64,000 bases of DNA, from NCBI GenBank assembly GCA_947579665.1, contig OX388346.1, positions 92,816,615 to 92,880,614 of the forward strand. Reading direction: 5' to 3'. A program made the position numbers and the translations under genes. Numbering within the stretch: position 1 is the first letter of the stretch; each line of letters opens with the position of its first letter. Shown in pieces: positions 56,501 to 64,000 of the stretch. The DNA comes from Sympetrum striolatum. Lineage: Eukaryota; Arthropoda; Insecta; Odonata; Libellulidae. Under the pieces are notes generated by a model that did not search any database, was not told the DNA's origin, and saw only the letters and a program-made list of their open reading frames with translations.

Positions 56501-56639
56501 TTTTTGCAAGGAATATATAGGATGGTTGAGAGGGCTGGGAGGGGGTGGGTGCATCATGGGAATATTTTGCTTGGTAAGGAGAGGAGGGGTTTTAAAATAA
56601 TTAACCCCTCAAAAGTGTGCCATAAATAAGATTCTCAAA

Positions 56640-59320
56640 TCTCTCTTACGATTCCCGACAATACTACCGACTTACTAGGATTAAAATTCTGCCCGCCAGC
56701 TAAACTCAATCCAAACTCAGTGAAAAATCTTGTTGTGGACTGTGAAATAGTGATCGCCACTCATTAAAACACGTGTGCTGTCTTTTAATAAGTAATTCTG
56801 TGAAGTGTTCCCGAAAGTCCCACATAAAATTACCGTGTGATATTCTACAGCAAAAAACTTCATATCTGAGAATAATCTTGTATTAACGAAGGCTGATAAA
56901 GGCGCTGTGATACTAGACAAGGAACTCTATTTAGAGAAATGCTCCTCTTTTTTCGACGAGAATAATATTTATTTATTTATTTATTCAAATCTCACATACA
57001 GCATAACAATGCCAATTTAAAGTGGAATATAAAATATACATTTAGTAAAGTAATAAACATAAATAGTTAAAAAAGTGATAGAAATATAGTGAAAAAGAAA
57101 ACAAACATAAAGGTAGATTTCACAATTATATGGATTTATTGTTTGGTAAGTTCAAAAATTTCCCTTTATATAAAGGATCAATAGAAGGAGGAATTGTGTT
57201 CATCAGAGAAGGAAGACGAAAGAAAAGGGAGCGCTTGATAAATGAAAGTCTAGGAGTTGTATAGTGAAGTAAGGATGTCAAACGGGTAGATCTGTGTGGA
57301 ACACGATAATTGATAATTGAAGTTGAGGACAGTCAGAAAGGGAGTTCAGCAGTGAATGTAAGAAGGATAAATCATGTTTTGATCTAGTGACAGAAAGAGA
57401 TTCCAAGGATAGTGAAGATAAGATAGAATTTTTAGAGGCTTGACGGAAGGAAGTAACTCTTGCTTTTACAATTCTGAGAAAGAAGTTAGTAATTCTATCT
57501 AATGAGGAAAGATGAGTTGGAGAGGACATAGACCAGATGGGGAGCAGTAAGATACAGTAGGAAAGAAGACAAGTATAGGGAAAGGCCAGAGGTTTTTTTA
57601 ACCCTATAGACATTATATGGCATTTATTAATGTTTAAATTTAATTTCCAGTCTCCGCACCACTGGGTTGTTTTATTTAACGTTCTTTGAAATTGTTCACA
57701 ATCCGCTACCTTTGTGACACTGGAAAAAAGTTTATAATCATCAGCATGTAGTAGAATATTCTCCTCCGTAGGGGGTATTGAGACTAGATCATCAACGAAG
57801 AGGTTGAATAGATATGGGCTTAGGGAACTGCCCTGTGGAACCCCAGAGATGACAGTAACCCTGTTGGATTTAGCGTCTGGAAGATTGACAAATTGCGTTC
57901 GATTGGTTAGGAAGCTTGATATCAGGTGTAAGAATTTTCCGTGAATATTAAAACGATGGGCAAGTTTAAAAATATTATTGACTCGTGATCAAGGGAATCA
58001 AATGCTTTGGAGAAATCTAGGAATATAGTATCCAATTGCGCCTTATTTTGTATTGAATTTATGGCATGATTTTATGTAGATATACATAACAATATAGAAA
58101 CTATTCCGAAAGATCCTATTCCTAAATTTCACTCCTCCGCAAAGAAATCCCTCAAAGACAGTCCTTTGTTTTCTGAAAATACTTTCTTACGTCAATGAAC
58201 CCCCTCCCACCAAGGTTTTATGGATTTCCTAAGCTTTATCAAGAAAATCATCCACTGAGACCAATAGTGTCTTCACCTACTCACAAATTAGCATTTAAAT
58301 AGTTCAATCCGAAAACAAACAAACTTTTACCCAAAATACAGTGTGAAGAACTCAGCCCAACTGGCAGTGGATTTAATGAAAAAAGTGTTCCCCAAGAATG
58401 CAATTTTAGTGAGCTTTGACGTGAAAAATGTTTTTACCTCAACACCTATCCAAGAGGCCATATCTTCCGAGGAAACTCACCGCATCAATAATGGACTCTA
58501 AAGCAAAGAAGGAAATAATTAATTTAATAAAAATCTGTCTAGAGCGGAATTTCTTCATTTTTGATAGTAAATTCTACCGCCAAAAAGATAGCCTAGCTAT
58601 GGGGTCTCCCTTGTCCCCTATCCTAGCAGATATCTTCATGAAAAAAACAGAAGAAAAATTGTTTAATTCTGGTGAATCCTTATTAAAACAGACTCTCTAC
58701 TGGAAAAGATATTTGGATGATATCTTCTGTATTTGGGGAGTTAGTCATAGACAATTGCGCAAATGCGTTAATAAAGTCCTTCCACCTCAATTTGGAGTTC
58801 ACGGTGGAGATAGATGTGAACAGAAAAATCAACTGTTTAGATAACTCCATAATCTCAAATGATGGAAGACCAACATTCGAAATCTACCGAAAGCGGGAAT
58901 ATACGGACCAAATTATCCACAATTCCTCCTCTCACCACTACAACCACAAGCATGCGGGGCTGCATTCAATGCTCCATCGCTTATTGACCATCTCCCAAGA
59001 GGAGTTTATTGAAGAACTCAATGTCATAAAAACCATAGACATGGTCAACGGATACCCCACGGTCCGCGTGGAAAAGCTCCTCAAATAGAAACAAAGGAAA
59101 CTGGCCGTCGAGAAGATTCCCTTTCCCCACTGAAAAGACGCGAAGAATGCCCTTTCTGGGGAAAGTGTCACACCAGCTGGGCAATGTTTTCCCCGAAAAC
59201 ATCAGAGCAGCATTTCGATCCCCGAACAATCTATCCAGGTTACTAGGGAACTCAGAAGACATGTTTACGCTTTTTCATCGACTTAACATACCGTATTTTT
59301 AAACATTCATGGAATAATTT
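56640..59320 (+). pseudogene. Penelope-like element, reverse transcriptase region, interrupted
   Basis: Fragments in order: TDLLGLKFCPPAKLNPNSV (56,665), VLTKADKGAVILDKELYLE (56,878), then after a 1.1-kb insertion PLPPRFYGFPKLYQENHPL and RPIVSSPTHKLA (58,200), SAQLAVDLMKKVFPKNAILV and SFDVKNVFTSTPIQEA (58,350-58,460), FYRQKDSLAMGSPLSPILA and YWKRYLDDIFCIWG (58,570-58,740) with the catalytic DD, NRKINCLDNSIISNDGRP and FEIYRKREYTDQIIHNSSSH (58,820-58,940), then IRAAFRSPNNLSRLLGNSED (59,200). Order and motifs are those of Penelope-like elements. Several frameshifts (near 58,460, 58,780 and 59,090) and stops make it inactive. No GIY-YIG endonuclease region was found after 59.3 kb. Confidence 0.85.
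56965..58075 (-). pseudogene. Non-LTR retrotransposon (CR1/Jockey-like) inserted in the Penelope-like element
   Basis: Minus strand, from 58,060 downwards: NSIQNKAQLDTIFLDFSKAF, SLDHES, FNIHGKFLHLISSFLTNRTQ, then SGVPQGSSLSPYLFNLFVDD, LHADDYKLFSSVTKVADCEQ and WKLNLNINKCHIMSIGLKK. These are the usual RT motifs (FSKAFD, GVPQGS, ADD, NINKC), with H in place of the residue before ADD. It continues in frame as the 111-codon stretch ending at 57,278 and ends in a (TAAA)n-type tail (ATTTATTTATTTATTTATTC on plus, 56,969-56,988). It is 5'-truncated, lacking the endonuclease. The Penelope motifs on both sides show it landed inside that element. Confidence 0.85.
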
Positions 59321-59378
59321 AACGTTTTATTTAAACGTAAATGTTAAATTAATATATAAATGGAATCATTTCAATAAG

Positions 59379-59846
59379 AGATTGATTGCAAAATTTAGAC
59401 ACTACTATACAATCGCACTTCCAAAAGCATTTCTCGCAGCTGAAACAACACTAATTGGTGGGCAAACAAAACTTAAAGAAATAGAGTAACAAGAATGGAA
59501 AATCCTTAGGAAAAATTTTGGACCGATAAATAGAGAAGGGATTTGGATGAAAAGAACAGCATCAGAAATCTATAGACACAAAGATATGATCGCAGACACA
59601 AACACAAAAATAAAAATTAAATTTTACGTACACTTCCGCAGGATGAATGAGGAGAGAATCTCGATGCAGATTTTCGATGTCATCAATTCAGGCAGATGAA
59701 TAACAAAGAGGATAAAAGAAGTCGAAGAAGATAACAAGGCATGGCAAATAGAAGAAAAACCATATAGAAGACCAAAAATTTCATGAATAACAATTCATAA
59801 AACACAAATTTTAAACCACGACACAGAAAAAGAAGCCACGAAGTAA
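59379..59846 (+). pseudogene. Non-LTR retrotransposon ORF2, C-terminal end
   Basis: One frame, broken only by three stops: KFRHYYTIALPKAFLAAETT, LIGGQTKLKEIE, stop, QEWKILRKNFGPINREGIW, MKRTASEIYRHKDMIADTNT, IKFYVHFRRMNEERISMQIF, DVINSGR, stop, and a Lys/Glu-rich tail ending at TAA 59,844. The layout (LRHY..., P.....ASE, RK..GP, G.W..R...E.Y, ...FYGHL.RM, R...I...) is the usual C-terminal region after the RT domain in arthropod non-LTR elements. Followed by (AAT)n and a 3' tail shared with 37,960-38,100. Confidence 0.75.
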
Positions 59847-59909
59847 GTGGGAATGAGAGAGAAAAGAACAACGCAGTAAGCGTACGAAGAAAATTAGGGA
59901 AATAAGAAA

Positions 59910-60000
59910 GAACACACACAAATAATAATAACAAGAACTTACGGCGAGATAAGGACTATATAGCCTCTTCTTACATCCAACCCTTCGTGATATAAATATA
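59910..60000 (+). repeat. 3' tail of the preceding non-LTR element
   Basis: CAAATAATAATAAC, then ACGGCGAGATAAGGAC and GCCTCTTCTTACATCCAACCC, matching 37,975-38,045. Confidence 0.5.
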
Positions 60001-60242
60001 AAAAAGAGATAGCTTTAAAAAAAGGTACAAAGAATGAATTTACTTTGTGGTTTTAAAAAACCTGAGCTAAGGGCTTATGAAACAAATTCTATTAATAAAA
60101 AAAGAACAAACAGTTACACTTTTACATGTAAGTAGGTACAAAATAGATTGATAAATGTACTTGTAAATAAACAATTAATCAAAAACGGTCCAAAAAATTT
60201 TAAAGACGAAAGGAAGAAAATAATAAATAAACTAGTAAATGG

Positions 60243-60261
60243 GTGCTTGCAAACTGCAAGC
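60243..60261. other. TGCTTGCA hairpin shared with the piggyBac insertion edge
   Basis: TGCTTGCA AAC TGCAAGCA, an 8-bp stem with 3-nt loop. The same hairpin with loop TAC is at 44,962-44,980, in both cases after a similar AGTAAAATG/AGTAAATGG context. Confidence 0.5.
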
Positions 60262-60282
60262 AAAGAAAATTATGAAGGGATA

Positions 60283-63200
60283 TGTGTCTTTTTTTATTAT
60301 ACTACTGTCTATCGTATACCTAATTTTCAAATATGAGATCGAGTTTCATCTTATAATATAATAATTATTTCGAAAGCCTTTCACGTTTAATTGAGACGGG
60401 AGTTTTGCATTTGAGACCTTAAAGAATACGCATACGTAAAATTAAATTAAAGAAATGCGCCAAACAAATTTAAGTAATAATAAAAGTCTTCGTAAGATAA
60501 AAAGGCGAGAAATCGATAGATGATTCGTTACCTGTAGTACTCGGTTCAGTGCAAGGCATACTTCAATTGAATCCTATGCACATTAAATGGCGTCTAAAGC
60601 GGCACTATGAGCTCCGTTTCTAATTAAATAAACAAATAGAAATTAGGCAACGTAGTTGAATAATTTTGAAGAATGTAGAAAAAGAACTTAATTCTAAAGC
60701 CCGTTTGCAGAATATGAAAAAATAATTTGAGGTGAATACAATAGAAAAGAGTAAACATAGTAAGCATACATTTTTAATCGCAGAAATTGTTTTACTTACG
60801 AAGAATCATCCAGCTGATACGTAGAAAAACGTAATCCAAAGTTCGTTCAAGGAAATCAGCGTATTTTATGAGTAGATTTTTGTTGTTTATTTTGATGAAA
60901 GTTAAATGTTCTTGATGTATATTAATATTACAAACAAAAGAATATTGAAAAATATTTCAAAAACTTCATACTTTCATCACGGCGTATGTTATTTGAACTG
61001 CAAACAAATTTGTATTCCACGTAAATAATGGTCGTAGCCAAAGTTTTTATCTTGGGAAGGGTGCAAATAAAAACAGTATTAATTTGTATTTAATTTAAGA
61101 TGTTGCCGACATGGCGAAATTGGATGCAGGAAAAATGAAAATTCCTCTTTGAGGTATAATTTAGTTAAATACTCTCCACTGTACGTACATTTTTCATGCT
61201 TATGTGAATGAAAACATTTGGTTCTTCATGGACATTTATCGTTTCCCCAGCAGTATCCCATATCATTACGTAAGGTACTACGTATTAATTAAAAAAACGA
61301 AAATTTAACTTAATTTTAAATTCTGTATGGATAAGATGACAGAATAAATATATGTTATTAAAATAGAAAAGACGATACATAATAGGCATACAATTAAAAG
61401 CACAATTTTCACACACGAAAGGCAATCCAACATATACGTATAATCCTAACATCGTTCAAGGATATAATTTTATTTCCTGTGTAGATATTTGTTGTTCATT
61501 TAAATGAAAGTTACACTTTCTTGATATTCAATTATAATATGGTCCTTCAAGAAAGGCGGGCAGCAACGGGTTTGGCTGCCCGTATGAGCTTTTTGGTTTC
61601 AATGTATCACAATGTATGTAGTATGAAATTGAGGCATACGTTACTTAAAGCTTCCCCTCCTAAAAGGAACATCATCTAAAGAAGCCACACTATGAGGTGG
61701 CACGCGAGTCAGAACGCAGGAGCTTATCTGTCGATCTTAAGAGAAACTAAGGGCAAAATACCGAACACACCGAGTGCGGTGAGAAAGTGGTCACTGTGCT
61801 AGGACTCCAACACCAAGGTACGAATTCCGGCTAGCAAGATTTTTCTGGCTATAGAATGGTTGAGTGTCTTGGTTAATAGTATTAGTTATTGAAATGGTGG
61901 TAATTGGGATCTTCCTGCTTTCATCAGAGATGTTATGAATATTGTTATTAATTATAACGCCATAAAGTAGGAATCGGAAATGGCCATTGCAAAGGAAGTT
62001 TTTAGACATAATTTAATATACGATAAATGCATTGGGTTAAGTGAGAATAAAGTGAAATACTACTATACTAAACTATACCGATTTTGATGCTAATGATTCG
62101 TATTGTTTGCAGTTATATTATTTCTAAATAATATCGTTGAAACTATTAATTTACATTAATATTCTGATAGTAATATTTTAGGATGATGTAAATTTCAGTT
62201 GTACTTACTTTTACTCAGGCATAGGTAGACTTGATCCGGTATAATACGTTCTTCATCAGTAATTAATGAGTATTTTTCATCGAAATTGCTTTCTTATCCC
62301 CCTTATATAGATTCAGTGTAGACTTTTAAATTTAATCCTCGAATAATCTCACTACTTACATGACTTTTCCGATTATCTTCGTTTATAAATGGTCTCGTAT
62401 TTTCTACATAAACTTATGTTATCACAGTATGTATTCCCGAATAATTCATTGACCGTGCAGATATTCGCTGTCAATTTTGATGAAAGTTACATTTTTCAAC
62501 CTTCAGTCATAACATATATGGAAAGAAATTTTTTTTAATTATACCACTGTCTATTGTATGCATAATTTTCAAATAAGTGAGATCGAGATTCGCCAAATAA
62601 TATGATAGTAAAATAATCATTTCTAAAGCCTTTCGCGTTTATGAGATACGGGAGTCTGTAATGAATACGCATTCGTAAAATTATATTAAAGAAATACGCC
62701 AAACAAAGTAAAGTCAGAATAAAAATCTGCATAAGATAAAAATGCGGAATAAATAGACGATTACCTGTGTAGTATGTGGTTGAGTGCAAGACATTCTGCA
62801 AAATAATCCTATATTCATTAAATGTTGTCTACTACGACAATGAGCTCCGTTTCTAATTAAATAAACAAATAGACAATAGGCAACGTAATTATGTAAATAG
62901 TTTTAAAGTACGTAGAAAAAGAACTTTATTCTAAAGTCCGTTTGGAGAAGATGGGAAAATAATATTCATACAACGATACATACAAAGATTGTTTTTACTA
63001 ACCAAGAATTATCCAGCGTAGAACAACGTAATCAGAAAGTCGTTGAAGGAAATCAGTGTATTTTATGTGTAGATTTTTGTTTTTCATTTTGATGAAAGTT
63101 GAATTACGTAATATACTACGTACTAATTGTGTACTACGTATTAATTAAAGAAAAAGTAGAAAAAGAACTTAATTTTAAATTCTCTTTGGAGAGGATGACA

Positions 63201-64000
63201 GAATAATTATATGTAATTAAAATAGAAAAGAAGAAACATAATAGGCATAAAATAAACAGCACAGAAACACACACGAAAAGCAAACCACCATATACGTAGA
63301 ACAACGATATCCTAACATCGTTCAATGATACCATGTATTTCCTGAGTAGATATTTGTTGTTCATATCGATGAAAGTTACAATTTCTTGATATTCAATGAT
63401 AACATGGTCCTTCAAGAAAGGCGGGCAGCAATGGGTTTAGTTGCCGTTATGAGCTTTTCGGTGACAATTTATCACAATGTATATAGAACGAAAGTAAAAC
63501 ATACATGGAACTTTTTAGTCTGAGTTCAGTATATGATAAATGCATTTGGTTAAGTGAGCTATGAAATATAATATATGACTAAACTATAGTGCTCGTTAAA
63601 TTAATGATTTGTATTGCTTGCAGTTATGTTATTTCTAAAGATTGTCGTTCAACCTTTCAATTTACATTAATATCCCTATTTATTGATTTATATTAATATC
63701 TATGTACTTCATTCTAGAATAATCTCGCTACTTACATGACTTTTACGATTATCTTCGTTGATAAATTGTCTCGTATCGTCTACATAAACGTATGTTATTA
63801 CTTTATGTATTCCCGAATAATTCATTGACCGCGCAGATATTCGCTGACCATTTTGATGAAAGTTACATTTTTCAACATTCAGTAATAACATATATCGAAA
63901 GAAACATTAAAGAAATATTAAAAATGCATCAAACCTTTATCACGGAATATGAAATCAGGATTGTAAACAAACTTGTTTTCGATTCAAACAATGGTTGTTG
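60283..64000. repeat. Large direct tandem duplication with nested sub-repeats
   Basis: 60,283-60,900 aligns with 62,535-63,100 (TGAGCTCCGTTTCTAATTAA, then ATAAACAAATAGA). 61,260-61,620 aligns with 63,115-63,480 (CATAATAGGCATA, GGTCCTTCAAGAAAGGCGGG, then CAGCAA). 62,055-62,520 aligns with 63,565-63,895 (ACTAAACTATA, GACTTTT, TTATCTTCGTT). 63,900-64,000 then aligns with 60,950-61,040, so a further copy begins at the window edge. Within each copy a block containing TTTTGATGAAAGTT recurs (60,893; 62,477; 63,089; 63,366 as ATCGATGAAAGTT; 63,852). Copy 2 lacks about 330 bp present in copy 1. No coding signal was seen. Confidence 0.75.
61557..61582. other. GC-rich hairpin within the tandem repeat
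   Basis: CGGGCAGC, loop AACGGGTTTG, GCTGCCCG: an 8-bp perfect stem. In the second copy (63,418-63,448) the right half has decayed (AGTTGCCGTT). No RNA family recognised. Confidence 0.6.

Noticed and set aside
60283..64000. CRISPR-like array
   Set aside because: Repeats are hundreds of bases long and diverged, with no short regular repeat and spacer pattern; the genome is eukaryotic.

Overview
This is a strongly AT-rich window of nuclear DNA from a multicellular eukaryote, most likely an arthropod; I cannot name the species. There are no operons, ribosome binding sites or dense ORFs. Coding signal comes as exon-sized open stretches with GT/AG splice signals, embedded in repeats: a piggyBac transposase remnant, a Penelope-like retroelement, three non-LTR retrotransposon fragments, pogo/Tigger-type MITEs, tRNA-like (Pol III type) elements, microsatellites and a G-rich minisatellite. 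No complete conserved host gene could be recognised.

Region 1 (1-6.5 kb) is an old, diverged tandem duplication that carries one convincing 118-nt minus-strand exon (4,384-4,501) and a decayed second copy of it. Region 2 (about 6.57-10.89 kb) is a large imperfect palindrome: two inverted arms of about 1.2-1.3 kb around a spacer of about 1.8 kb. Region 3 (about 12.17-22.26 kb) is a larger and better preserved palindrome: two arms of about 4.1 kb around a spacer of about 1.8 kb, with mirror positions adding up to about 34,425 along its whole length. In both palindromes each arm carries an outward-facing CCAAT-box sequence followed by a GTAAGT/GTGAGT donor, so the arms resemble back-to-back copies of the 5' part of a gene. 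In the large palindrome, short open exon-like stretches (39, 62 and 64 codons) recur in both arms.

Region 4 (24.6-36.4 kb) holds the best host-gene candidate: CCAAT and TATA boxes, a first exon encoding a clear signal peptide and ending in GTGAGT, then exon-like segments of 117, 115 and 114 nt and a possible basic terminal exon at 34.0 kb. The phase between the first and second exons does not fit, so at least one exon is missing or wrong. Around it are diverged tandem duplicates of the same exons, inverted pairs of tRNA-like sequences, a hammerhead-like motif and a 27/54-bp minisatellite of about 1.4 kb. My working idea for 1-36 kb is a cluster of tandem and inverted duplicates of a small secreted-protein gene, most copies decayed.

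Region 5 (37-60 kb) is dominated by mobile-element remains: an RTE-like reverse transcriptase fragment, a (TG)n-bearing dispersed repeat (one forward copy, two tandem reverse copies), a piggyBac transposase end split by a composite of four tRNA-like modules (a second copy lies 6 kb away in reverse), foldback elements, and a Penelope-like element interrupted by a reversed non-LTR element. Region 6 (60.3-64 kb) is another large tandem duplication with nested sub-repeats, cut by the window end.
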